From contig NZ_VCQV01000014.1 in assembly GCF_007845645.1 (NCBI RefSeq), positions 45,891 to 109,890 on the forward strand: a stretch of DNA of 64,000 nucleotides, in the 5' to 3' direction. Positions within the stretch are counted from its first letter, which is position 1, and the number at the start of each line of letters is the position of its first letter. The position numbers were made by a program, and so were the translations under genes. The notes beneath the pieces are model-generated. The model saw only the letters and a list, made by a program, of their open reading frames with translations, was not told the origin of the DNA and did not search any database. This document shows positions 17,643 to 25,909 of this stretch, in pieces. This DNA comes from Leekyejoonella antrihumi (lineage in GTDB: Bacteria > Actinomycetota > Actinomycetes > Actinomycetales > Dermatophilaceae).

Positions 17643-19708
17643 CCGCCGTGATCCAGACCAGGCTCCGATCGTTCGGAGCCGGAGCCGGAGGGTGGATTCG
17701 GCGCACCAGCTACCTGAAGAAGTGGGTCGTGCTCGGCACGGCGATCGGGGTGATCGCGGGACTGGGCGCCGTCGTGTTCTACATGGCCCTGCAAGCGGCC
17801 GGTCACCTGCTGCTCGATGACATCGGTGGCTACGTCGTTCCCACGCCGACCGGCGAGGGTGGGGCCGCCGGAGACGGCACCCACTTCAGCCGATGGTGGG
17901 CGATTCCGCTCGTGGTCGCCCTGGGCGGTCTGATCTCAGGGTTCCTGGTCTTCAAGTTCGCTCCGGAGGCGGAGGGCCACGGGACGGACGCGGCGATCGA
18001 CGCCGTGCATCGCAACCCGCGAATGATCCGCATGCGGGCCGTGGTCGTCAAGCTCATCACCTCGGCCATCACCATCGGCTCGGGTGGCTCCGGTGGCCGG
18101 GAAGGCCCGACGGCACAGATCTCGGCCGGGTTCGGGTCGTTGCTGGCCCGCACGCTAGACCTCTCCCCGGAGGAGGGACGGATCGCGGTCTCGGTCGGCA
18201 TCGGCTCGGGTATCGGCGCAATCTTCGGTGCGCCCCTGGGTGGGGCGGTGCTTGCCGCGGACATCGTCTACAAGGACGACTTCGAGACCGAGGCGCTGAT
18301 CCCGGGTCTGGTGACCTCGATCGTCGCGTACACCGTCTTCGGCTTCCTCGAGAGCTTCCACCCGATGTTCGGGTACGCCGCGCCCGGTTATGAGTTCCAT
18401 GAGCCGATCCAGCTGGTCTGGTTCGCCATCATCGGCATCGTCGCCGGCGGGGTGGGGCTCCTCTACAGCGACACCTTCTACCGGGTGGCGGCCTTCTCGA
18501 AGAGCCTGCGCCTCAGCCCGATCGTCAAGCCGGCGATCGGTGGCCTGCTCGTCGGGCTGATGGCACTTGCGATCCCGCAGGTGCTCGGCACCGGCTACGG
18601 CTGGGTCCAGGTCTCGTTGAATCGCGAGGGGCTGCTCGGCATACCGCTGTGGGCCATCCTGCTGCTGCCGTTTGCTCGCATCCTGGCGACGTCCCTGTCC
18701 ATCGGTTCCGGCGGTTCCGGTGGCATCTTCGGCCCGGGCATGGTCATCGGGGCGTTCACCGGAGGCGCCGTATGGCGGGTGCTCGAGACGTTCGCGCCGG
18801 GTGTGCCACACAGCCCGGCACCGTTCGTCATCGTCGGAATGATGGCCTGCTTCGGCGCGATCGCGCGAGCGCCTCTGGCGATCATGCTGATGGTCGCCGA
18901 GATGACCGGGAGCCTGACGATCCTGGCGCCGGCCATGGTCGCGGTCGGCCTCGCGTACCTCATCGTGCGGCACTTCGACAAGACGATCTATGTCAGCCAG
19001 CTGGCCAACCGAGAAGAGGCGCGCTCGGCCCGGCTCAAGCACGGACTGCCGTTGCTCGGCCGGGTGCAGGTGGTCGACGCAATGTCGATCCCACACCTGG
19101 TGCTGTCCGACACCTTGAAGGTGCGGGAGGCCATCGAGCAACTGCGGTCCGCGGGTGTGCCCGGGGCCCCCGTGGTCGACTCGCGGTCGCAGTTCGTCGG
19201 CACGGTCGACGTCCATGACCTCGAGGCGCTGGATGCGGCCGAGTCGACACTGACCCGGCGGGCGGACGCCGCGGCGGCCACGGTGCCGGTCGACGCGAAC
19301 CTCGACCAGGCCATCGACGCCATGCCGTCGACCAGCCACTGGATCACCGTGCTGGATGAGGAGCGGCAGGTGCAGGGCATCCTCGCGTTCAGCGACATCG
19401 TGCGCGCCTACCACCGTGGTGCGCGCTCCCAGGCCCGTCAGATGTCGCGGGTGTCATCCAACGCGGGCGTCGCCGAGGTGCACGTCGGCGAGGGCTCGCC
19501 GCTGGTTGGGCACACGCTGCGCGAAGAGCTGCTGCCGGACGGGGTCATCGTCATCTCGGTGCGTCGGGAGGACGGGATGATGCTCGGGCTCGGGTCGGTC
19601 CAGATGCGCGTCGGTGACGAGGTCACGGTGCTCGTGCGACCCGACATGGAGGACGACGTTCGGAAGCTCTTCATGGGGGAAGAGGCCCTCGACGCTCGAC
19701 CGGGCTGA
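17639..19708 (+). CDS. ClC-type chloride channel/transporter with CBS pair and TrkA-C domain (copy 2)
   Basis: A 689-residue protein with a ClC core of ~10 hydrophobic segments, GSGGSGGREGP (gating Glu kept) and SIGSGGSGGIFGPGMVIGA. Two CBS motifs follow (VVDAMSIPHLVLSDTLKVRE..., TVPVDANLDQAIDAM...), then a C-terminal TrkA-C/RCK-C domain (VHVGEGSPLVGHTLREELLPDGVIVISVRR). The usual GSGIP anion-selectivity motif is GHGTDAA here: the conserved Pro and first Ser are missing, so ion selectivity may differ. It is coupled to marR-2. Adenine-nucleotide sensing by CBS is likely from family knowledge. Confidence 0.9.
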   Translation: MTAVIQTRLRSFGAGAGGWIRRTSYLKKWVVLGTAIGVIAGLGAVVFYMALQAAGHLLLDDIGGYVVPTPTGEGGAAGDGTHFSRWWAIPLVVALGGLISGFLVFKFAPEAEGHGTDAAIDAVHRNPRMIRMRAVVVKLITSAITIGSGGSGGREGPTAQISAGFGSLLARTLDLSPEEGRIAVSVGIGSGIGAIFGAPLGGAVLAADIVYKDDFETEALIPGLVTSIVAYTVFGFLESFHPMFGYAAPGYEFHEPIQLVWFAIIGIVAGGVGLLYSDTFYRVAAFSKSLRLSPIVKPAIGGLLVGLMALAIPQVLGTGYGWVQVSLNREGLLGIPLWAILLLPFARILATSLSIGSGGSGGIFGPGMVIGAFTGGAVWRVLETFAPGVPHSPAPFVIVGMMACFGAIARAPLAIMLMVAEMTGSLTILAPAMVAVGLAYLIVRHFDKTIYVSQLANREEARSARLKHGLPLLGRVQVVDAMSIPHLVLSDTLKVREAIEQLRSAGVPGAPVVDSRSQFVGTVDVHDLEALDAAESTLTRRADAAAATVPVDANLDQAIDAMPSTSHWITVLDEERQVQGILAFSDIVRAYHRGARSQARQMSRVSSNAGVAEVHVGEGSPLVGHTLREELLPDGVIVISVRREDGMMLGLGSVQMRVGDEVTVLVRPDMEDDVRKLFMGEEALDARPG

Positions 19709-19802
19709 GCGAAGCAGTGCGCGGCATGTCGCAGCTCCGTGATCCGGACCTTCGTCGCTGGGCACCCGTCGATTTCTCACGTTGCGGGCATAGTGTTCGA
19801 GC

Positions 19803-19967
19803 ATGACTGGGAAGTCGGGGCAACTGCTGCTTGTGCTGGCGATGGTGGCCGTCATCGTCGGGGTGGACGTTCTCTTCTTTCGCAATCATCTGTGGGCCCG
19901 GCTCATGGTGAATGTCGGGATCGTGCTGGTCTTCGGCGCGTTCTATCTCAGGTTCCTCAGGCGCTGA
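19803..19967 (+). CDS. Small two-helix membrane protein (54 aa)
   Basis: A short ORF, MTGKSGQLLLVLAMVAVIVG... to FYLRFLRR, with two hydrophobic segments (residues 7-26 and 35-50) and a basic C-terminus. GC-rich third positions and a good leaderless promoter (TAGTGT, 6 nt, ATG) support it. The pattern resembles small conserved actinobacterial membrane proteins of unknown role. It lies between the ClC-2 gene and the convergent asparaginase gene. Confidence 0.72.
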   Translation: MTGKSGQLLLVLAMVAVIVGVDVLFFRNHLWARLMVNVGIVLVFGAFYLRFLRR

Positions 19968-19996
19968 CCGGCTCGGGTTCGATTGCCGACCGTTGA

Positions 19997-20962
19997 TCAG
20001 CCGCGGGCGCGGTAGGCGGCGGCGATGGTCTGGTGGTCGGCTCCGGTGCTCAGCAGCGCCAGCAGCAGCAGCCGCGCTTTGTAGGGGTCGAGGGATCCGG
20101 CGGGGATCAGTCCGCGTGCGATGAGGTCGGTTTCCGCGCCCGGCGCGAAGTAGGTGTGCGTGAGCACGGGGCCCGCGCCGGTTCGCGAGGCGAGCACGAC
20201 CGGCATACGTTTGGCCAGCTCGCCGAGGCGTTCCACCAGCCGATCAGGCACGTGGCCCGCGCCGAACCCGGCGACCACCAGTCCGTCGCAGCCGTCCAGC
20301 GCCTCCAGTATCGTGCCGTCGTCGCCGAGGGTTGTGACAACCAGCGGCACCCGGGCGGAGACCCGTGCGGGGGCCGGGAGCGGCGGGTTTCGGGGGACCG
20401 TCGTCACCAGTCGCGGCTCACCCTCGGCGAGCCGACCCAGTGGACCGGCATTCGGCGACACGAAGGTCGAGGGGCTGGTGCTGTGCCGTTTGGCCACGAA
20501 ACGGGCCGCGTGGATCTCATCGTTCAGCACGAGCAGGACACCGAGCCCGCGGAACCGGTCGTCGGCCGCTGTCTGCACCGCGGCCAGCAGGTTGGCCGCG
20601 CCATCGGGTCCGGCCAGGGTGGGACCCCGCATGGCACCGGTGAACACCACGGGACGGTCGTCGCCCCAGAAGAGATCGACGAAGTAGGCGGTCTCCTCCA
20701 ACGTGTCGGTCCCCTGCACCACCACGATGCCGTCGGCCTCCGATGCGCGTGCGGTATGCAGCACCTCCAGCAGGTGGTCGAAGGTCAATGATCCGCTCGG
20801 GCAGCTGCGCAGATCGTGCACTTCCAGGTCGGCGTCCACCGCGGCCAGGCCGGGTGTTGCCGCGACGAGCTGGTCACCCAGCAGGCGAACGGTCCGGCCC
20901 TCGTGAACGGTGCTTGCGCTGATGGTGCCACCGAGGAAGAGAATGCAGATGGTGCGGCTCAC
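19997..20962 (-). CDS. L-asparaginase
   Basis: A 321-residue type I/II asparaginase that hydrolyses Asn to Asp and ammonia. It has the first catalytic Thr motif ILFLGGTISAS, the second motif VVVQGTDTLEETAYF (Thr-Asp), and GAMRGP near the conserved Lys region. No signal peptide, so it is cytoplasmic. GTG 20962 was chosen because TACGGT lies exactly 6 nt upstream, a leaderless -10 seen at other genes here; ATG 20992 with AGGGAGG only 3 nt upstream is the alternative. It is divergent from the DMT permease. Confidence 0.88.
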   Translation of the reverse strand: MSRTICILFLGGTISASTVHEGRTVRLLGDQLVAATPGLAAVDADLEVHDLRSCPSGSLTFDHLLEVLHTARASEADGIVVVQGTDTLEETAYFVDLFWGDDRPVVFTGAMRGPTLAGPDGAANLLAAVQTAADDRFRGLGVLLVLNDEIHAARFVAKRHSTSPSTFVSPNAGPLGRLAEGEPRLVTTVPRNPPLPAPARVSARVPLVVTTLGDDGTILEALDGCDGLVVAGFGAGHVPDRLVERLGELAKRMPVVLASRTGAGPVLTHTYFAPGAETDLIARGLIPAGSLDPYKARLLLLALLSTGADHQTIAAAYRARG

Positions 20963-21075
20963 GACACGACCGTATCCCGTCCGGGCCGGCATGCGCCTCC
21001 CTGAGACAGCGCCGGGGCGCGCGCCGGTAGGCTGCCAATGATCGGCACGACAACAGGCGAGCACGAGGATGCAGG

Positions 21076-22026
21076 GTGAGCGTAGGGGTAGTTGTCGGGC
21101 TCACGCTGGGTGGTGCCGTCGCATTCGGCGCATCCAGCGCATTGAAGCATGCGAGCGCCGCGGAGGCGCCGGATGCGCAGAGCATGCGACCCTCGCACAT
21201 CGGCAGGTTCATTCGGGCCACCGTGACGCATCGGCTGTGGCTGGGTGCGGTGGTTTGCGACGTCGTCGGGCTGGTGCTGCAGATCTTTGCGTTGCACCTG
21301 GGTGCTCTGGCGCTCGTGCAACCACTGCTGGTGAGCGGCTTGGTGTTCGCCTTGATCTTTCGATGGCTCTTCGGGACCGAGTCCCTGAACCGCCGCCAGG
21401 GCCTATGGGCGTTGATTCTCACCGCCTCGTTGGCCGTCTTCTTGCTGATGTCTGCGCCGCACAGTGCGTCCGGAGGCCCGGAGCACGTCGACAAGGTCCC
21501 TGCGATCGTCGTGGGGTGCCTCGGCATCGTGATGGTCCTCGTGCTGATCGAGCTGGGCCGTCGCCAGCGGGTGCACCATCAAAAGGCCGCAGTGCTCGGC
21601 ATCGCAGTCGGCATCGTGTATGCCGCGAGCGCCGCCCTCCTGAAGGCGGTCACCGATGTGGCTTCGAGCGGGTTGTTGCACATCTTCACCAGCTGGCAGC
21701 TCTACGCCTTCGTGGCCGCGGGTGCGACCGGGTTGCTGCTGAACCAGCTGGCGTTCCAGGCGGGTCCCCTCTCGGCGAGCCTGCCGGCGACGTCGACCGT
21801 GGATCCGCTGCTCAGCATCGTGATCGGCGTCGCGATCTACGACGAGCAGGTGCGGCACAGCCCCTTCGACAGCGTGGTGCTGGTGGCCGTCCTGCTGGTG
21901 GTGGGGCTGGCGGTCGTCCAGCTGGTCCGCGCCACCGAGACAGGAGACTCCACCGAGCCGCGAGTAGATCCCACCGAGAGCGGAGATGTTTCCCGCGAGC
22001 CGCGAGTTGATCCCACCGAACCGTGA
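21076..22026 (+). CDS. DMT-superfamily transporter, NIPA/EamA-like, with repeat-derived C-terminal tail
   Basis: A 316-residue protein with about 9-10 hydrophobic segments. VVGLTLGGAVAFGASSALKH opens the first half and ALALVQPLLVSGLVFALIF closes its EamA-like repeat; VLGIAVGIVYAASAALLKAVTDV starts the second half. Related proteins are called DMT transporters or Mg transporter NIPA; the substrate is unknown. The last ~25 residues (TEPRVDPTESGDVSREPRVDPTEP) are encoded entirely by 21-bp repeats that continue past the stop codon, so the native C-terminus has been replaced or extended. GTG 21076 follows GCAGG. Confidence 0.82.
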   Translation: MSVGVVVGLTLGGAVAFGASSALKHASAAEAPDAQSMRPSHIGRFIRATVTHRLWLGAVVCDVVGLVLQIFALHLGALALVQPLLVSGLVFALIFRWLFGTESLNRRQGLWALILTASLAVFLLMSAPHSASGGPEHVDKVPAIVVGCLGIVMVLVLIELGRRQRVHHQKAAVLGIAVGIVYAASAALLKAVTDVASSGLLHIFTSWQLYAFVAAGATGLLLNQLAFQAGPLSASLPATSTVDPLLSIVIGVAIYDEQVRHSPFDSVVLVAVLLVVGLAVVQLVRATETGDSTEPRVDPTESGDVSREPRVDPTEP

Positions 22027-22097
22027 GTTGAGAACCGCGAGCCGCGAGTTGATCCCGCGTCGTCACCGAGAAGTCACCTTTAGCAACCGAGAAGTCA
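21952..22097. repeat. 21-bp-period repeat array, left side of macro-domain gene
   Basis: Five 21-bp units (starts 21952, 21973, 21994, 22015, 22036) of the CCGCGAGTTGATCCC type are followed by two units of the CGAGAAGTCA type (22067 and 22088, again 21 bp apart). The first part codes the DMT tail and its stop; 22002-22032 is nearly identical (29 of 31 bases) to 44034-44064. Confidence 0.9.
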
Positions 22098-22132
22098 GTT
22101 CTGGCGCCGACGCACCGTCCTACCCTGGTGGG

Positions 22133-22648
22133 GTGAGCGGTATCGAGTGCATCCGTGGTGACATCACCACCCAACGCGTGGACGCCATAGTCAACGCGGC
22201 GAACTCTTCGCTGCTCGGCGGTGGCGGCGTCGACGGCGCGATCCACCGCGCAGCCGGGCCGGGACTGTTGGACGAATGCCGGCGGCTGCGCGGCACGAGT
22301 CTGGCCGACGGCCTACCGGTGGGCCGCGCGGTTGCCACCGGTGGCCACGACCTGCCCGCGCGGTGGGTGATCCACACCGTGGGTCCCAACCGGCACCGCG
22401 GCGAGTCCGACCCCGCACTGCTGGCCGCCTGCTTCAGCAACAGCCTTGACGCCGCCGCGACGATCGGTGCACGCACGATCGCCTTCCCGGCAGTGAGCGC
22501 CGGTGTGTACGGATGGGACGCCGCCGAGGTCGCGCGCGTCGCCCTCGGGGCCGTGCGCCCGAGAGTGCAGGACTTCGAACTGATCCGATTCGTGCTCTTC
22601 AGCGATCGGCTGCTCAACGCATTCATTCGTGCCGCCGAAGACGCGTAG
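22133..22648 (+). CDS. Macro domain protein (O-acetyl-ADP-ribose deacetylase-like)
   Basis: A 171-residue stand-alone macro domain: CIRGDITTQ..DAIVNAANSSLLGGGGVDGAIHRAAG holds the ADP-ribose-binding loop 1, and FPAVSAGVYGWDAAEVARVAL is loop 2. This matches YmdB/MacroD enzymes that remove ADP-ribose from proteins or O-acetyl-ADP-ribose. GTG 22133 was picked because TACCCT sits 6 nt upstream (leaderless) and the fold starts there; an upstream in-frame ATG would translate the repeat array. The gene is enclosed by inverted 21-bp arrays. Confidence 0.9.
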   Translation: MSGIECIRGDITTQRVDAIVNAANSSLLGGGGVDGAIHRAAGPGLLDECRRLRGTSLADGLPVGRAVATGGHDLPARWVIHTVGPNRHRGESDPALLAACFSNSLDAAATIGARTIAFPAVSAGVYGWDAAEVARVALGAVRPRVQDFELIRFVLFSDRLLNAFIRAAEDA

Positions 22649-22676
22649 CTCCCCACGCCACTCGGAAGGTCATGCA

Positions 22677-22728
22677 TGACTTCTCGATGGAAATTCCTGA
22701 CTTCTCGGGTGCAATTGGTGACCTCTCG
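22677..22728. repeat. 21-bp-period repeat array, right side of macro-domain gene (inverted)
   Basis: TGACTTCTCG at 22677 and 22698 and TGACCTCTCG at 22719, exactly 21 bp apart. This is the reverse complement of the left-array motif. The same three-copy pattern, including the C variant in copy 3, recurs at 44967-45018. Confidence 0.9.
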
Positions 22729-22789
22729 GGCGATCAGATGCTGCGGAACCTCGATACCGTGACCCTGCACTCGAGGAAGGGACGGCGCG

Positions 22790-23974
22790 ATGGACGACGA
22801 TGCACACGAGGACACCGGTGGCCCGGACGAGCCGTACGATGCACCCCGGGAGCGGCGGCGCCGGCGGGCGGGCACGATCTACGGCCCCGCCGACGGATAC
22901 GAGCGCAGCCGAGACGAGCCGATGCGCAGCCGCCTCAAGGATGTGCTCGGCCCGCGCACGATCGGCCTGCTGATCGGCGCCATACTGGTGCAGTTCGGCT
23001 TCATCGCCTCCTACGTCGGAGCATTCCACGACCCGCAGCCGCATGCGCTGACGGTCACCGTCGTCGCCAGCCACGGCTGGCAGGGCTACGTCTCCAATGA
23101 GCTGAATGCGGTGCCGGGTAAGCCGGTGTGGGCCTACGCCTCCACCGATGAGGCGTCCGCCAAGCAGAACCTGAAGGACGGAAAACGGCAGGCGGTCTAC
23201 CTCTTCAACCGCGACGGCACCAAGGACACGCTGCTGGTCAACTCGGCCGAGGGCTCGTCGATCACGGCCGCCATGGAGACGATCTTCCACCAGGTCGCGA
23301 CCAAGAAGCATCGGACGCTGGCGGTGAATGACGTTGTGCCCGTGCAGAAGGGGGACGAGCGCGGTCTCACCAGCTTCTACCTCGTGGTCGGCTGGCTGGT
23401 CGGCGGCTACCTGATGGCGTCGCTGCTCGGCATCCGCAAGGGTCCGAAGGCGCGCAACTTCCGGCGGGTGCTGTGGCGGCTGTTCGGTTGTCTGGCCTAC
23501 GCATGCCTCTCCGGCCTCGGTGGTGCGTGGATCGTCGGGCCACTTCTGGGCGCACTCACCGGCCACTTCTGGGCGATGGCGGGCATCGGGATGCTGCTGT
23601 CGATGTGCGCGTCGATCTTCACGATGGGGATGGAGGCCCTCTTCGGCATCATCGGGGTAGGCGTGAGCATTGTGCTCTTCGTGGTGCTGGGCAACCCGAG
23701 TGCCGGCGGTGCATTCGGCTATCAGCTGCTGCCCACCTTCTGGCGGGTGATCGGACCGTGGCTGCCCAACGGTGCAGGCGTCGACTCCGTGCGCAGCGTG
23801 GTCTATCTCGGCGGCACCGACATCCGGTTCCACCTGGCAGTGATCGCCTGGTGGCTGGTGGTCGGCCTGCTGGCGCTGCTGCTGGTCAGCAACAACACCT
23901 ACTGGGGCTTCACGCAGAAGCGCCCGGTGAGCGATGACCAGCGCGAGCCCGAGGGTATGGACGCTCGGTCCTGA
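22790..23974 (+). CDS. DUF3533/ABC-2-like membrane protein
   Basis: A 394-residue protein with a charged, Arg-rich N-terminal ~50 residues, one TM helix (~62-82), an extracytoplasmic domain of ~130 residues, and five further TM helices (~195-375). This is the YhgE/Pip-DUF3533 layout, related to ABC-2 type membrane subunits but without an ATPase partner nearby. GVDSVRSVVYLGG near the C-terminus fits the family. ATG 22790 has AGGAAGG about 9 nt upstream. The transcript leader probably includes or borders the right repeat array. Confidence 0.75.
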   Translation: MDDDAHEDTGGPDEPYDAPRERRRRRAGTIYGPADGYERSRDEPMRSRLKDVLGPRTIGLLIGAILVQFGFIASYVGAFHDPQPHALTVTVVASHGWQGYVSNELNAVPGKPVWAYASTDEASAKQNLKDGKRQAVYLFNRDGTKDTLLVNSAEGSSITAAMETIFHQVATKKHRTLAVNDVVPVQKGDERGLTSFYLVVGWLVGGYLMASLLGIRKGPKARNFRRVLWRLFGCLAYACLSGLGGAWIVGPLLGALTGHFWAMAGIGMLLSMCASIFTMGMEALFGIIGVGVSIVLFVVLGNPSAGGAFGYQLLPTFWRVIGPWLPNGAGVDSVRSVVYLGGTDIRFHLAVIAWWLVVGLLALLLVSNNTYWGFTQKRPVSDDQREPEGMDARS

Positions 23975-23998
23975 GCGCGCGAGCGCGGAGGCAGCGCG

Positions 23999-24038
23999 TG
24001 CAGTGGATTCGTCGGCTATAGCTCACGAATCCACTGCA
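23999..24038. terminator. Bidirectional terminator hairpin
   Basis: A perfect 14-bp stem, TGCAGTGGATTCGT / ACGAATCCACTGCA, with a 12-nt loop, between convergent genes. No clear T-run on either side. Confidence 0.65.
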
Positions 24039-24061
24039 GCTCGTCCGTGCCGTATGCCGTG

Positions 24062-25636
24062 TCAGTGCATGATCACGGGCGACTGCTTCTCCTCGTTCTT
24101 GGCCTTGGGCTCGGCTTTCATCGGGAGCAGGAGCGCCGGGATGACCGTGAGCGCGACCAGGATCGCGGCCACCCAGTAGGTGTCGGCGAAGGCCTTGCCG
24201 GCTTCCTGGGCGGCCGCGTCGAGGAACTGCGGTACGCCACCCAGATGCTGGATCAGCGCGGCGATCTGCGGATTGGTCTTCGCGGCCGTCGGGTCGTTGG
24301 CCAGTGCCTGGCCGGCGGCGGCGAGCGGCGAGCTCTTCAGATGGCTGGTCAGCACTGTCGACATGACGGCGACACCGACCGACGACCCCACCTGCTGGAT
24401 GATGTTGATCAGTGTCGACCCTCGTGCGACCTCGCGGTGCTTCAGCGTCTTCAGTGCCGCGGTCATGATCGGCATCATGGTCGCGCCCATGCCGAGGCCC
24501 ATGATGAACAGCACGGCGATCAGATAGGTGTAGGACGTCGTCGACGAGAGCTGGGTCAGCGCAAACATCCCGCCGATGATCAGCACCAGTCCTGCGGGGA
24601 TGATGCGACCGATCGGGATCTTGTCGGCGAGCGCGCCGGCGATCGGCATGGTGAGCATGGCGCCGATCCCCTGCGGGGCGATCAGTAGACCGGACTGCAG
24701 TGTCGACTCACCACGCACCTGCTGGAAGTAGGTCGGCATCAGCAGCAGTCCGCCGAAGAAGGCGCAGACGAACAAGAACATCGTGACGGTCGATACGGTC
24801 AGCATCCTGTTCTTGAACAGCCGCAGATCCAGCAGCGGATGCTCGGGTCGGAAGGTGTGGAAGATGAAGGTCACGATCAGGACCAGGCCGATCAGCATGG
24901 TGATCCAGACCTTCGGCGCCGTCATGGTGCCCTCGCCGGGGATCGACGAGAGGCCATACAGGAACAGCGCAAGACCCGGCGACATCATCAGCATGCCCAG
25001 GAAGTCGAAGGACTCGGACGGCGTCGGATTGTCCTTTTCCAGGGCGAAGAATGCGTAGATGATCGCGATGACGCCGATGGGGGCGTTGATCAGGAAGATC
25101 CAGTGCCAACTGGCGTGCTCGATGAGGTAGCCGCCGAGGATGGGGCCGGCGATCGGGCCCAGCAGCATCGGCACCCCGAGGATCGCCATGAGGCGGCCGA
25201 TCCGGTCGGGGCCTGCCGCGTGCGTCATGATCGTCATGCCCAGGGGCATCAACATGCCGCCGCCGAGGCCCTGCAGCACCCGGAAGACGATCAGCACCTG
25301 GATCGACCCGGCGGTCGCGCACAGGACGGACCCGCAGACGAACAGCAGCAGAGCCGTCATGTAGAGCCGCTTGGTGCCGAACCGGTCGGCGGCCCAGCCG
25401 GTCAGCGGGATGACTGTCGCCAGAGACAGGGTGTAGGCGGTGACGGTCCAGGCGACGGTGGCGTACGACACCGGGTTGCCGCCAGAGCCAAAGACGTTCT
25501 GGAAGGTCGGCAGCGCAACGTTGACGACCGTGATGTCGAGGATCGACATGATCGCGCCCAGGACGACCACCCCGGCGACTTTGAGAACCGCGCCATCGAT
25601 CTTGTCGGGATATTCTCGGGTTTGCTCCGCGGACAT
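24062..25636 (-). CDS. DHA2 family drug:H+ antiporter (EmrB/QacA type)
   Basis: A 524-residue, 14-TM MFS exporter. It has LDITVVNVALPTF (motif D1), GWAADRFGTKRLY (motif A), RVLQGLGGGMLMPLG and GPILGGYL (motif C, antiporter). A ~65-residue loop before the last TM (AAAGQALANDPTAAK...) is usual for DHA2. ATG 25636 has AGAGGA 4 nt upstream. No regulator gene is adjacent; the 273-nt region upstream holds no gene that I can see. Confidence 0.9.
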   Translation of the reverse strand: MSAEQTREYPDKIDGAVLKVAGVVVLGAIMSILDITVVNVALPTFQNVFGSGGNPVSYATVAWTVTAYTLSLATVIPLTGWAADRFGTKRLYMTALLLFVCGSVLCATAGSIQVLIVFRVLQGLGGGMLMPLGMTIMTHAAGPDRIGRLMAILGVPMLLGPIAGPILGGYLIEHASWHWIFLINAPIGVIAIIYAFFALEKDNPTPSESFDFLGMLMMSPGLALFLYGLSSIPGEGTMTAPKVWITMLIGLVLIVTFIFHTFRPEHPLLDLRLFKNRMLTVSTVTMFLFVCAFFGGLLLMPTYFQQVRGESTLQSGLLIAPQGIGAMLTMPIAGALADKIPIGRIIPAGLVLIIGGMFALTQLSSTTSYTYLIAVLFIMGLGMGATMMPIMTAALKTLKHREVARGSTLINIIQQVGSSVGVAVMSTVLTSHLKSSPLAAAGQALANDPTAAKTNPQIAALIQHLGGVPQFLDAAAQEAGKAFADTYWVAAILVALTVIPALLLPMKAEPKAKNEEKQSPVIMH

Positions 25637-25909
25637 GCGATCCTCTCGAAATGATCAGGCGAGGCAGGAGGCCATGCGTGTCCGGCAGTGCTCCTGGAAG
25701 ATATCGGCGCACACTGGCGCCTTTACCAGAATACCTGTCGACGTTGGGTGATCTCCAGCGACTTCTTTGCGAGAACGTGAACGGCAACACGCCGCGATGC
25801 GTTGCTATTCCCGATCGCGGTGCACACCCCGTGCACGCATCTACTCACCTTGCAGATGCAAGTCTGTGGCACGACGGTTTCAACGTGGTTTCACGCTCCC
25901 GCGCCCCGG

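Noticed and set aside
22002..22132. Longer macro-domain protein starting at the ATG at 21986
   Set aside because: It would translate the repeat array into a low-complexity leader; GTG 22133 with its own -10 box starts exactly at the domain.
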